From assembly GCA_902729315.2 (NCBI GenBank), contig LR746265.1, forward strand, positions 1,716,892 through 1,780,891: DNA of 64,000 bases. Direction: 5' to 3'. Both the position numbers and the translations under genes were made by a program. This document shows, piece after piece, positions 16,772 through 27,785 of this stretch (the first letter of the stretch is position 1; each line of letters begins with the position of its first letter). This DNA is from Spirodela intermedia (lineage: Eukaryota; Streptophyta; Magnoliopsida; Alismatales; Araceae). The notes beneath the pieces were generated by a model, which did not search any database, was not told the DNA's origin, and saw only the letters and a list, made by a program, of their open reading frames with translations.

Positions 16772-19700
16772 GAGAATGCATTCTTTTAAAAACACATTGT
16801 TTATAGAGAATAGTGTACTCCCCGTACAATTCTTGTTTTACCCTTTTTCGGTTTATTGTACTGGTGTATATGCATTGCTATACACTAGGAGAGACAAGTT
16901 TTCTGTATTTCCCTTTATTCGTATGATTTATGATGCCATATTTCGTAAGAAAGGTTAAAAGTTTAGATTTTGGAATCACAGTATGTAAAATGGGTTGGCT
17001 GGAGCCCAATACCATCTGTATCTACAAAAGAGGGTGATACAAAGGAAAGAGTTATTTTGTCTAAAATACAAAACGTATAAGGGTTATTTTATACAAAACG
17101 TATAAGAGTTGTTCAATTAATAGATTAAAATAGAAAAGGTTTAAAATGGTGACTCACAAAATGTTTATTCATTCTACTACTTGTCCTCGTGACATTTTTC
17201 TATTTAGTGAGACATGGCTGCACTTCGGTAGAAGTAAGAAAGGTTATTTTGCGTTTGGTTCAAGGGCATGACTATTGTGCAGACGCACGAGCAGGGCAGA
17301 CTAGTCCAACTTGGCCACGCCACTTATCAAAATCAGATTTCTTTCATTTATTATGTTAAATTTCAAGTGGGTTCATGGTTCTACCTTCAATAATAGGTTG
17401 GTAATGGTCGATGTCTATCAGAATGGCTGACTCAGCAAGTCGCAGTGAAAAGGGCAAGCAGAAAAGATGAATGGTTATTTGTAATTGGGTTATATGTACT
17501 AATACACTTAACGATAGCTGTAGAATGTTTTAGAGGATAAATATCTCAGTGATGCCTCTAGGGTTTGCCTTATTTAGAGATCACAAATATCGAATTAGGT
17601 TTCCCTGAATCAACTTAATTCATGAGATCCACGTGGATGAAAACCGTATGTGTCCCGTTAATGCTAAACTGTTAAGGTTTTAATTAAAGCTGAGACTAAG
17701 TTCCTCAATATTTGGGTAGTTTTTTGTGATGAAAGTTTGGGCGAACTAATAAAGAAGAGGAAAAAGGGATGAGAAGTACTGAGGAATGTGATTTTATTTC
17801 ATCACTAGTAACTATATCATCGTCAGTACTCGGCGAAAAATAGTAGAAGCTGCCTCTGTCTCTACTGTTGGGATGGGCCATTGCCATAACAGTTGACCCT
17901 AATCTCCCCACTGGTATCATCAGCAGCCCCTTCTCCTTTGTGCTGACTTACCAGAGGGGTCAGGATTCATCCTTCTTTATGGAATTCTTGTTGAAATATT
18001 GTTATATTTGCCTTTTCATGATGGTAGTTGTGTATGCATTTAAACTTAAAAAATAAATGTATATATTCTTATTTTCATACTTTTTAAGCTGTATTGAATG
18101 TTGTGCTCATATCATCAGTGATTTGGTCCTCATGGCCCAATCTGAACGTTGGACAGCTGTTTCTAATGATCCCGAAGTCAACTTGAAAGCCTAAGCCGGA
18201 ACGTAATGGCTTTTTTTTTAATTAGAGCTCGATGGAGTAACATGTTCCCATTGTCGTTTGCTTTCTCCAAATGGTGCTTATGATTTTTTATTGAGATTCT
18301 GCCACCTAACGTTTACAACCATGTGTTTTTTTTTGGAAGTGAAAGTGATGAACGGCCAAAGGACAGATTTTTACTAAAGTTCATACAGTGCTTGACCCCA
18401 TCCCTTGATTTCTTCTTTTTCTTTTAATGCCTAGAGATCTGCTTTGCAAGATGATCTTCATAAGCAGTAAAATATACCCTCCTTATCTTGCAGAAAAAAT
18501 GTGGATGAGAAAGAGGATAGATGTGATCACAAATAGGTGCTTTTACGTTGTTTAAATGTGAATTTGATAGGATGGATGAATCTGTTGATGCGATGTATGT
18601 ACAATATTATCAGTTCAATATCACAGGCGTTTTGCCTTTTATGTTGTCTATTGCAAATTATGCACACTGACATTGATTATATGTACAGATGCTTTTTATT
18701 ATCCTGTAGTTACTGATGTGAGTAACTTTTTACCATATCAAAATAATTTCCGTTTTTTGCCAACATGTTTGTTTTCCTCTGAAACATCTTTCCAATTTGC
18801 AAAGTATTCATAACAGTATCTTTTTTCTGTACATTTATCAGACATTTTCTCCCAACAAACGCCACGTCCACCTTTCGCTCCATCATTTCAAGTTATCCTG
18901 GGAAACTGGTTCTTGTTTCAATACAGGTATTGTGGATTGCGTGCTACTCTTAAATCGACTTTGCTGCCAGCCCAGATTTGTCACAATTGGTTGTGTTAAC
19001 AAGTTGTATGGTTTACATGCTTCTGCTGCAAAAAAACTACATTCAAAATATCCTCACCTTTGCACCAACCAACATTTATACACAGACCCACTTTGGGGAG
19101 AGTGGTTATACATCCTGGATCGAGTCAGATATTCACAGAGGTGGGCAAGGGCAAGGGCTCTCCTCCCTCTGGCTCGCCTCCAGGTTTACAGTGCGGAGCC
19201 ATAAAGCAAGAAACGAAGGTCAAAAAGCGGGTCCTCGTGTAAGGAGACGCTTTGAAGGCTGGATCTTGCAAGGCTTTCCGGTCATCTTGGGATTCTTTCT
19301 AGAGAGGAGAGAGCAACTTTCGACTGTGTTCAACAACCCATGGTCCTCAATGGCAGATCACTACTCTCTTGTCTTGCTGCTGTAGACATCTTTGGGTGAT
19401 TCCTGGAAACTATATAACGTGGTCTCGTGTCATAAAATTTACAATAAAATGAATCCTATCCTTTTCTATGAACGTACAGTCCTTTTTGATCGACGTTTTA
19501 TCATTCCTGAAACACATTTCTATAGCCTTTCAAGAAGATTATTTTAGTTTTAGAGGCTCTAAATGTAGGCTACACGGGGACTCAGGCTGTCAAAGGCCAT
19601 GCCTGTGATCGTAAACAGAAAGACCATAGGCGAGCCTGGGGTGGAGGAAAATAGATTCACTCTCATTAAGTCTGGCTCGGGTCTGGTTTATATACCAGAC

Positions 19701-21393
19701 CCCCACAGTGTGCAACAGTGAATTGGTCTAACAAAGAGCCGGTCCTTTCCTGCACTTGTCATTCTATAGTTATCAGAATTTTGCAAAAAAAATTATAAAA
19801 GTAGTGCTAGAAATGATTGTCATGGGTTCTTTCATTAGTTATGAAGACTCTTTGGTAAATTTAATTTTTTACTGAGAAAAATTGTTCAATAATTGATGCG
19901 CCTTGGCATTCGGGGTATGCGAGAATGAAATGCGCATAGAAATTGGGTGCTCTCTTTTTTATTGGTTTGGATGTGGTCCCTTGTACTGTGAGAACCTTGT
20001 CACGAACACCCTTAATATGATTCCTTGAACACGGAGAGAATCTGTTCCCCTTTCCAAAGCTTCAAATTCTGCACTTTAAAGGTTGTTTTTTTCATAACTT
20101 ATTGACCTGGATGAATGGAGGGTGCTCTGCCGGAGGATGAGGTAACCTCTCATCATTCCCACAGCAGGGTTTCTCTACATCATGTCACTGCCAAATCAAA
20201 AGGACCACCCCGCATGGAAGGCCCACTAGGAATATATGTGAATGAAACATAGAAAACCTTCCCTATCATCTGGGCTCCTATACTCATGGTGGGACTGGTG
20301 AACGAAGTTTTATTCTTTAATTAATTAATAAATATTTTAGTTTCGAGTCATTATAGACTGTATTTTATGTTTACTTCATCATATTTGCTAGATGCTACAA
20401 TATACTCCTCTTTTCCTTGGAAAAAATGTTGCCCTGGCGCACAGGTGATGCTACATACACAGTTGGTTCGTTTAATGAATGTTGTGTTCTTACTGCATCA
20501 TCTTCTTTTATGCTGCAGATTATATGGTCGTATTTTACAGAGTTGCAATCGCCTGATTTGTCATTTAATGTATATATGCTATTTATTTAGCATTTCTCCA
20601 GCAGAGACGCTTAGATTCTAAGTCATCCTGCTCCTGTGTTCCAGTGTCCAAATCCTGACTTCAACAAGCCAGAGCACCGATGGAAGATGGTTCAGAGGAT
20701 GCTCATTGAAGCAATCGTAGACCTGCTGGCAACCGATGGAAAGGTGTGTTTTCCTTCCGTGATCGTCTCATCTTTAGAACCAGATAGTATTTTCCCTTCA
20801 AATTTGCCTTCAATAATCGCCAGTTTTTCTATCTTGCGGATTATCATAAAAATTCAAGTAGTTGTGGACTGTTTTACTCGATCCAAATCAAGAAATCTTT
20901 CATCCAAAAATCTTATCCGATTGGGTTAGTAGACTGTTCCTCTGTCATTGATTCCGGATATTCATCACCTGATATAAAATTAAAATAATCCTCTTCTATT
21001 TTATGTTATTTTATTTCTCCACGCATACCATATACATACATTCTAGATTCATGTGTGACCTGGTAGCATCATCTCACGGATATTCTGTTGAAGGAAATTG
21101 GATCATCTGGGTGCTCTTGAACATGAGGTATTTTGTGGGTTTTGATAACTGGACTCACGGGGATTGCTTGAAAAGTGCAGGTCTTTCTACAGTCGGATGT
21201 AGAAGAGGTGACGAGGAGGATCAAGGAGGATTTTCTGCTGCATGGGAGGGGTAGGCTTGCTCTGGAGGGGGGTGATGGCGGAGGATGGATCAGGGAGAAT
21301 CCCTTCGGCGTCAGGTCAGACTGGGAGAAGCATGTTCTTGCTCGTGGGAACCCAATGTATAGAATGTTGCTTAGAAAGGTCGATCTCAATTGA
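5632..21393 (+). CDS. PGK-like pseudoenzyme fused to TrmB-type tRNA (guanine-N7) methyltransferase
   Basis: Thirteen exons: 5632-5752, 5851-5960, 7586-7850, 8377-8720, 9918-10203, 11396-11463, 14308-14568, 15004-15079, 16271-16347, 16426-16475, 18842-18926, 20645-20743, 21181-21393; 2055 nt, 684 aa. Residues 1-85 are Ser/Arg/Lys-rich with few acids, like a chloroplast transit peptide. About 90-485 follow phosphoglycerate kinase along the whole length (AVRLDSTL, DILLFENLAKF, VNDAFCLAHKIYAST, LLIGPM, LKGRALPGVAALD), but the catalytic signatures are lost. About 486-684 are a TrmB/METTL1-like methyltransferase: SAM loop VDVGSGNG, GLEINRR, YPGKLVLVSIQCPNPDF, VFLQSDVEEV, ENPFGVRSDWEKH. The family PDP motif reads PNP (Asn 584). 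Inference: plastid tRNA m7G46 methylation or an RNA-binding pseudoenzyme. The exon 6/7 junction is ambiguous (donor GTTGGG chosen; the stronger overlapping GTAAGG with the same acceptor would create a stop). Confidence 0.88.
5961..7585 (+). other. Intron 2 of the PGK-like/TrmB gene
   Basis: AT-rich 1.6-kb intron with donor GTGCTC and acceptor ACTCAG. It contains no recognisable gene. The short open frame at 6125-6346 has no family resemblance. The neighbouring exons join in phase 0. Confidence 0.6.
8721..11395 (+). other. Introns 4 and 5 of the PGK-like/TrmB gene (with exon 5 between)
   Basis: 8721-9917 and 10204-11395 are AT-rich introns flanking exon 5 (9918-10203). I see no gene, structured RNA or intact mobile element in either one. 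Confidence 0.55.
12690..13745 (+). mobile_element. Decayed Ty1/copia retrotransposon fragment (reverse transcriptase to RNase H)
   Basis: Inside intron 6 of the PGK-like/TrmB gene, on the same strand. Frame-shifted translation gives VRRLKKVLFGLK (copia RT usually has CRLKKALYGLKQ), then MVITSDDDETRRLK at the place of the YVDD motif, then IKDL-K-VFGI, then LSR-EPREME near the CTFVGGNLVSWRSKKQ region, and finally EKLHFGAFFIFYVLPEIQSADVFTK, a form of the conserved C-terminal end of copia pol. Many stops and frameshifts mean it is dead. No LTR, primer site or target duplication could be located, so it is a truncated remnant. It explains part of the 2.8-kb size of intron 6. Confidence 0.78.
16476..18841 (+). 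other. Intron 10 of the PGK-like/TrmB gene
   Basis: A 2.4-kb intron with a strong GTAAGT donor and TTATCAG acceptor. It splits a Val codon (GT/A) between exons 10 and 11. It contains a (TA)n microsatellite at about 16740-16766. No coding or mobile-element signature is recognised. Confidence 0.55.
16740..16766. repeat. (TA)n microsatellite
   Basis: About thirteen TA units in intron 10 of the PGK-like/TrmB gene. Confidence 0.9.
18927..20644 (+). other. Intron 11 of the PGK-like/TrmB gene
   Basis: A 1.7-kb intron. A stretch at about 19080-19340 is clearly more GC-rich than the surrounding intron and stays open in two frames. I recognise no protein family or element there. It may be an inserted fragment of unknown origin. 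Confidence 0.5.
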
Positions 21394-21438
21394 TCTTCGG
21401 AGAGAGAGAGACAGAGACAGAAAGAGAGGAGTATTGAT

Positions 21439-21880
21439 GTACCATTCTAATGGGCATTGAAGTTGGCTTCTTGGCGTTAATCATCACCATGTTTTTCAGT
21501 GTAAATTTGCTTAATTGGGTTACATCATGATCAAGAGATGCCGGAGACAGAGAGAGAGAAGAGAGAGAAAGAGAGAGGAGGGGGAGGAGTTTTGTGGTAC
21601 CATTCTAATGGGCATTTAAGTCAGCTTCTTGGCGTTAATCATCACCATGTTTTTCGGTGTAAATTTGCTTAATTTGGTTACATCATGATCAAGTAATGCA
21701 GGAGAAGGAGAGAGCGAGAGAGAGAGAGAGAGAGAGAGAAGGGGGGAGGAGTTTTGAGGTACCATTCTAATGGGCATTGAAGTTAGCTTCTTGGCGTTAA
21801 TCATCACGATGCCGTTCAGTCTAAATTTGCTAAATTTGGTTACATCATGACCTAGATATGCTGGAGAAATAGAGAGAGAG
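21439..21880. repeat. Three tandem copies of a ~160-bp unit with GA-rich spacers
   Basis: The sequence GTACCATTCTAATGGGCATT starts copies at 21439, 21597 and 21759 (periods 158 and 162). Each unit continues through CTTCTTGGCGTTAATCATCAC and TTTGGTTACATCATGA and then runs into a (GA)n tract of variable length (about 21395-21435, 21547-21590, 21708-21750, 21866-21888). The array begins 46 bp after the PGK-like/TrmB stop codon, so at least part of it probably lies in the 3'UTR. It fills half of the 875-bp gap to the next gene. Confidence 0.9.
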
Positions 21881-22268
21881 AGAGAGAGATGGAAGGGATT
21901 TCTAGCTCCAATTGGTGTATTAATAGTGAATGTGTGGGAATGAAAAACCCAGAAGATATTTTTCTGGGCGGCCATCCATCAAACTAGAAGCTGCTCTGCG
22001 AGCTCTCACCCTTCGCTCCGACAGAAACTAAGAAAAAAAATATAATGATCATGATCAGATTTCTTAAAAGCAACAGAAGGATATCTATTTCGGGCAGGAG
22101 AATTTCTCATTCATTGGGTAAGATAAGAGAAGGTTCGTCCTTGCCGACCATGGCCAATGCACACGAGGGAGCTTCGTCCAAGCTCTGGCTGGGATCGTGT
22201 GATCAAGAACGAATGGCGGGTATCATCAGATAACCCATGCGGCAGCCGCTCCCATCGCCCGCGCGAAA

Positions 22269-24799
22269 ATGGCTTGTCCGGCTCTCTCTCTTCGTCCCCA
22301 CGTAGCCTCTTCCCTCCCGCTTCGGGAGAGGTCCCCCGCGAATCGATGGCGTCTGAGAGTTTCGAGCTCCCTCCGCGAGGGGCGGCGCGGGGCGAGTTTG
22401 ACGGCGGAGGGTTTGAGAAAGTGGGCCGCGGATTCCGGGTTGAAAGTGGCCAAGGTCCTCCTCTCCGGGGCGGTGGTTCTCGGAGTGTCTCTCTCCGGTG
22501 TGTGCACGTCTGCATAATCTCCGATTGCTACCGCTTTTCTCGCTGCTCCGTGCGCGTTGTTTTGTCTCTCATGTCCGATCATGATATCAGCCGGGCTCTC
22601 TGAATTCGTGTTCTTCTTCTCTGATTTCTCTCCGTGGTCGCCGTATAAGGAAGGGGGATTGCTTCCCTACCGCCATTGTCAACTCGAAATGCAGTAGTTT
22701 CCTTTCTGTAGATTTTGCTTGGATGAGCTTACTCATGGCGATGCTAGGGCTATCGATTACCGATACTGATTAGGCAGTCATCAGAGATTTAGCTGTGGCG
22801 TGCATTCAGAAGCACCTAACCGGAGGAGAATAGGGGATGGGAACAGAAACAGAGATAACCCAAAAAAAAAGATTTTTTTTTCCCAAGCATTCCTTTTGGC
22901 CATTGAATCTGGCCTTGTTCTTGAGTTCAGAAATCCACGGAAAAGAAGAAATTATTTTCTTCTTCTACAAAAAAACTAATGGGTGTCTAAATTTATTTTC
23001 AAATCACTGGTTTGATCAATACACATGAATTTTCGCTTCTTTCTGGATTTTTTTTGATTGTGGACAGGTAAGAAGAGCGTGCCATAACCGATGAGCTTTG
23101 ATTATGAATAGTTACCGGTTGATTAGCGCCTGGATCTTGCTCAACATTCTGTGGAAGCTTACGGATCTAGATTGTATTCAACTACTGTAGAACTTGATCT
23201 TTACCCACGGTTAAACTGATGAGCTGAAGGAAGCATCATTTCCTTGAAACTCTGCAGGACTTGGTGATGTCGAGGCAAAGGTCGGAGTTAATAAGCCAGA
23301 ATTGCTCCCAAAAGAATACACTCCAGTGATTGATGTTGCTGGATTTTTATCTGCGGGGCAGGTCTTTCTCAAATCTCCCTGCATGCGCTTGCCTTCCAAT
23401 CACCTCTCTGTACTTGAGCCAGATTTCGTTGTTCTGAAACGTTTGAGATATGCCCCACCAATGTCAAACCTTAAACATTACGTTTACTCAATTATATATA
23501 TTTTTTAATTTTTTTTGGGTTCATTTTATTTATTTCTTCCATTACTTATTACCTCGGCGTTTTTATATTATTTTAACTACCTAGGCCGTATTAGTATCTC
23601 GGCTATGCAAGCCAGACAGGTAAACTGTTGCCTTCTCATGGAACAATGCCTCGCATGCTGATATGTGCCAGATGATCTTTAGGAGAACCGACTGATCCAA
23701 GAGATCACTGATCTTGAGAAGGACACAGGATACAAGCTGAGAATTCTATTGCAGAATTTCCCTGACACACCAGGTATAACAACACCGCATCTGCACTCGT
23801 TTTTTCTGGGTTCCAATTCTGATTAAAAGGAGGCAATGCTTGGATATCTCTCTTTCTTTTCCTGAAGAACTCCAACCATCTTCCCATGGGATGATAGAGA
23901 TTTACTGCTCCCTAACTTATTGATTCTTTTTTTTTCATATATATATATATATATATTTTCAGGATTGGCTATTAAAGACTTTTGGAATGTCGATGATAGA
24001 ACCATAGTCTTTGTTGCGGACCCAACATTTGGTGAGGCTTAGATCATGTGTTGTGCTTGTTAAACATTCGTGTGAAGCTCTAAAGTCTTGGATTATATGC
24101 GCTTTCAAATTTTTTTCAATCCATCTTTGCTCGCCACACGGAAGATTCATAGGCTTTGGTTTTCTCAGCAGAAACACCACCCCCTCTCATCTCTGTTTTT
24201 TCTTTCTTCGCAATCCATTGGTGAACCTCAGACGGGGTCAAAGGTCCTGGTCTCACGGAGAATTAGCTGTCTTTTGAGGCATTTTTATCGTTCTTTTTGC
24301 TCAGATTTCAAGGGAGGGTTGACTTTTCCCTTGAAATCAGATGTGTCTTAAGATTGGTCCGTTTCCTGTTTCAAACTTCCTCGAAGATTATCCAGACCGA
24401 GTCAGTTTCATATAAATATCCCCACTAATAATGGAGGCCATGGCAGGCAATATCTTGCATTTCAACGTGGGTGCAACAGTTGACTTAGAGGTGCCCCGGA
24501 ACTTCTGGAGTCGCGTGGCAGGGAAGTATGGGAACATGTTCTACTGGAAAGAAAAGGTCAAGACTTCCCCACTCATAACAGTCTCTCCTAGATCAGGGCA
24601 TGTGATTACATAAATCCTTCATTTAGGGTTCTGGGTGTTCTTGGAGACATCCAAAGCTTCTCCTTGGCTATTCCTTGATGAGGTGCTTCTTCCATGGCTG
24701 AAACAGGGGGAGGACAGGTCCATCGAAGACGCTGTGAAGGCCATATCAGGCTGCCTGAGGGACCCACTCGACGCCAATAGCTGCTCCGAGTTCCTCTGA
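22269..24799 (+). CDS. Thylakoid lumen 15-kDa protein (TPM domain)
   Basis: Six exons: 22269-22497, 23258-23361, 23683-23773, 23963-24031, 24447-24556, 24707-24799; 696 nt, 231 aa. The N terminus MACPALSLRPHVASSLPL is Ser/Arg-rich and lacks acidic residues. It is followed by a hydrophobic stretch (VAKVLLSGAVVLGVSLSG, about 59-77). That is a two-part stroma plus lumen targeting signal. The mature part, from about residue 80, has NKPELLPKEYTPVIDVAGFL, LIQEITDLEKDTGYKLRIL, AIKDFWNVDDRTIVFVADP, NVGATVDLEVPRNFWSR and GNMFYWKEKGED, matching the plant thylakoid lumenal 15.0-kDa protein (Arabidopsis At5g52970 type) and the TPM/TLP18.3-Psb32 fold. It is predicted to be a lumenal protein around photosystem II; the exact role is not established for this family member. 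Several intron donors (GTGTGTG, GTCTTT, GTCAAG) are weak, but frame and family similarity force them. Confidence 0.92.
23936..23957. repeat. (TA)n microsatellite next to a splice acceptor
   Basis: About ten TA units ending only a few bases before the TTTTCAG acceptor of exon 4 of the lumen-protein gene (exon starts at 23963). Confidence 0.9.
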
Positions 24800-25427
24800 T
24801 GACCTCCATGTTCTTCCGACTGCCCAGATCTCTGGAACGTGTGTGTCAGGACGAAGTGTACATTAAGAAAACACGTGTTTCTTGTGGGTTTCTATTAGAT
24901 TTCGCCGCAGGTGCTCTACCATTCCGTAGAGAATTAGGAGACGGAGAGATGCGGGAGAAACCATCTGCCCGAAGGCTCTCTCGGTCAGCGCTGCGTTGCC
25001 CCGGAGTTTGACTTGGGCGTCTCCGTGGCCAAAGGGTTGGTGGTAGAACAGAGACGCGTGGCCCCCCGATTTTATTCTGCCCACGTTCATGGACTCTGCG
25101 AGCGGAGATAAGAAGCCACCCCCCCTTCCCCCCCCCCCCCCGGCCGCCATTAACTGTCAAGGTTTGGCGGGCGGCGGGCAGATGCTTCGGATAGAACAGG
25201 TCAAACCCTCTGATTGGCTTCTTACCCGCTAATTTATATTTCTCGGCGGCGGGCGTGGACAAGATCAGGTCTTCCGCTTCTCCGCTGCCATTTTTTCTGT
25301 TTTTTTTGGTTTTTGGTGCACTCCTTTAAGCTTCTTTATCGGTGGGCTGTCTCCCTCGGCCATTTGTAGGCATTCCTCTACTTCTCCATTCTCTTCCCGC
25401 CTCGCAGGGGAAAACTCACGACAGAAG
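24800..25427. other. Intergenic region between the lumen protein and PUB genes
   Basis: Contains the 3' end of the upstream gene and the promoter of the PUB gene. A nearly pure C tract lies at about 25119-25141. A TATA-like TTTATATTT is at 25233-25241 with a reverse CCAAT (ATTGG) just upstream, about 190 bp before the PUB start codon. These two are suggestive only. Confidence 0.4.
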
Positions 25428-27593
25428 ATGCCGGCGGGCAGCGGAGCGGAGCCGATCGGAGGCAATGGTGGCAGCGGCGCGGTGGTGGTCAAGCGCACGG
25501 CGAAGGCGGTGGAGGACATCTCGGACCTGCCGGAGTTCCGGGGCCCGTTGAGGCTGCCCTGCGGCAACCTTGTGAGGAGGTTGAAGCTCCTGGGCCCCCT
25601 CTTCGACGAGCTTATGGACGGCGGCCCCCCCTGCTCCGCCGGCGCGCTGGAGCCGCTGGCCACGGCGGTGGAGTCGACCAGGGAACTTCTCCGCTCCATC
25701 AATAAGGGGAGCAAGCTCCACCAGGTAAACACGGCGCTCCCCCCCCCTTCCGACGCCGCCTCTCTCTTCCGGCAAAATCTCCTCAACTGCGGCTCACCTT
25801 CTTCCAGGCCCTAAAGAGGGAGGAATTTTCCAAGAAAATTCTCGACGTGACGGAGCGACTCGAGGAATCGTTCGGCGAAATCTCCTTCTGCGACGGGCTC
25901 GACATCTCCGAGGAAGTCCAGGAACAGGTAATGGCGGAGAATCTCGTTCTCAATGAATATACCTGTAATTTCATCTCACCGTGTCTCATGAATGTTCTTG
26001 TTGCCGATGGATTTTCTCAGCTGGAACTCGTTCGCGCGCAACTGCGGAGAGCGAAAGGGAGGCCCAATTCTCCCGATGAGCAGCTGTCCATGGATCTCTC
26101 GTGGGCTCTGGCCGAGAAGAGCCGCGACCCGAGCATCCTCAAGAGGATATCGGAGAAGCTGCAACTCACCACCATGACTGACCTGAAGAAGGAGAACATT
26201 GCCCTGCACGAGATGGTGATAGAAAGCGCCGGCGAACCCGTCGACTGCCTCGAGGAGATGTCCGCCCTCCTGAAGCAGCTGAACGACTGGATTTCTTCAA
26301 GCTCCCTCGGTGGCAGTGCCGCACCGGAGGGCCGAGGGCATCCTTCTGGGCACAGATTCCCCGTCGTCCCAGATGATTTCTGGTGCCCGATTTCCCGGGA
26401 GATCATGAGAGAACCCGTCACCGTCTCCACCGGCCAGGTTCGGCTCTCCTTCCGTCTTCTTCTTCTTCCTCCTCATCCTCATTTCTATGTGATCTGGGTC
26501 TCTACCAGGTTTGACGGACCCTCCCTGGACCTCCACCTCACCTCCAATCTTATTGCAGACGTACGAGAGATCCAACATCCAGAAATGGCTGGACGCGGGC
26601 CACAAGACCTGCCCCAGAACGCAGCAGCATCTCTCCCACACATCGCTCACCCCAAACTACCTCCTGAAGAGCCTCATCTCTCAGTGGTGCCTGAGCAACG
26701 ACCTTCCATCCCCCAGGAACCAGGGCGGCGCCCGCAGCGACCCGGCGGGCGTCGCCGCGCTCGTGGAGAAGATACGCGACGGGAACCAGGCGGAGCAGCA
26801 GCGGGCGGCCGCCGGTGAGATCCGCCTGCTCGCGAAGAGGAACGCCGGCGACAGGTCGCGCATCGCCGCCGAGCACGGCGCCATCCCCTCCCTGGTGGAT
26901 CTGCTCCAGTCGCCGGACCCGAGGACGCAGGAGCACGCCGTCACCGCCCTCCTGAACCTCTCCATCGACGAGAGGAACAAGCCCGCCATCGTCGCCGCCG
27001 GCGCCATCCCGGAGATCGCGGCGGTGCTGAAGCAGGGGAGGAGCGCGGAGGCGAAGGAGAACGCCGCCGCCGCGCTGTTCAGCCTCTCCGGCCTGGACGG
27101 AACCAAGGCGCAGATCGGGGCCGCCGGCGCCATGCCCGCCCTGGTCGAGCTGGTCCGCCGTGGGACGCCGCGGGGGAGGAGGGACGCCGCCGCCGCCGTC
27201 TTCAACCTCTCGCTGTACCAGCCCAACAAGGTGAGGGCCGTGAGGGCCGGCATCGTGCCCGTCTTGAGGAACCTCCTCGAGGATCCAAGGGAGGAGATGG
27301 TGGACGAGGCCCTCGCCATTCTGGCCGTCCTCGCGGGCCACCAGGAAGGGAGGATGGAGATCGAGAAGTCAAACCCCGTTCCCATCCTGCTGGAGCTCGC
27401 GAGGACCAGCTCCAACCGGAACAAGGAGCACGCGGCGGCGGTCCTGTTGGCCCTCTGCTCCGGCAGCGCCCTGCAGCTGAAGGCGGCGGCGGAGTCGGGG
27501 GCGGAGGAGTCACTGAAGGGCCTGTGCGAGAGTGGAACCAGCAGGGCCAAGAGGAAGGCCAAGGGCCTCCTGGAGCTCCTGAAACGCAGTTGA
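25428..27593 (+). CDS. U-box/ARM-repeat E3 ubiquitin ligase, PUB13/14 (SPL11) type
   Basis: Four exons: 25428-25724, 25808-25927, 26021-26437, 26559-27593; 1869 nt, 622 aa, close to Arabidopsis PUB14 length. Residues 1-250 are the UND (U-box N-terminal) helical region. The U-box spans about 256-330 (DFWCPISREIMREPV, STGQ/TYERSNIQKWL split by intron 3, CPRTQQHL, LTPNYLLKSLI-QWC). About 345-620 hold armadillo repeats (IPSLVDLLQSPDPRTQEHAVTALLNLS and the following copies). The U-box recruits E2~ubiquitin and the ARM repeats bind substrates; related proteins act in cell death, immunity and flowering control. Cytosolic, with no signal peptide. The coding sequence is extremely GC-rich, especially exon 4, which gives long spurious antisense open frames. 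Confidence 0.95.
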
Positions 27594-27785
27594 CTAACTC
27601 CCCCTTCACCATTTCTTTCGAGAGGATGGACAGGTGGTGTAGAGAAAGCAGTCACCTGGAATCATTTCACATCATATCGGCCCCCCCTCTCACCATCCTT
27701 GCTTTAAATCTGTGATTTTACACATACCCATCACGCCAAGAACACGCAGCAGCAGGCTCGATCTGTCGCCAAGAGAACTTCAATC
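27594..27785. other. Short gap between converging PUB and VPS33 genes
   Basis: Only 192 bp separate the stop of PUB (plus) from the stop of VPS33 (minus). The two 3'UTRs must therefore nearly touch or overlap. No gene and no obvious terminator structure is seen. Confidence 0.8.

Noticed and set aside
21616-21975. Minus-strand open frame with Ser-Leu repeats
   Set aside because: It is generated by the GA microsatellites of the 160-bp tandem array.
26550-27655. Long antisense open frames opposite PUB exon 4
   Set aside because: They are a by-product of extreme GC content; the sense strand encodes clear U-box and ARM repeats.
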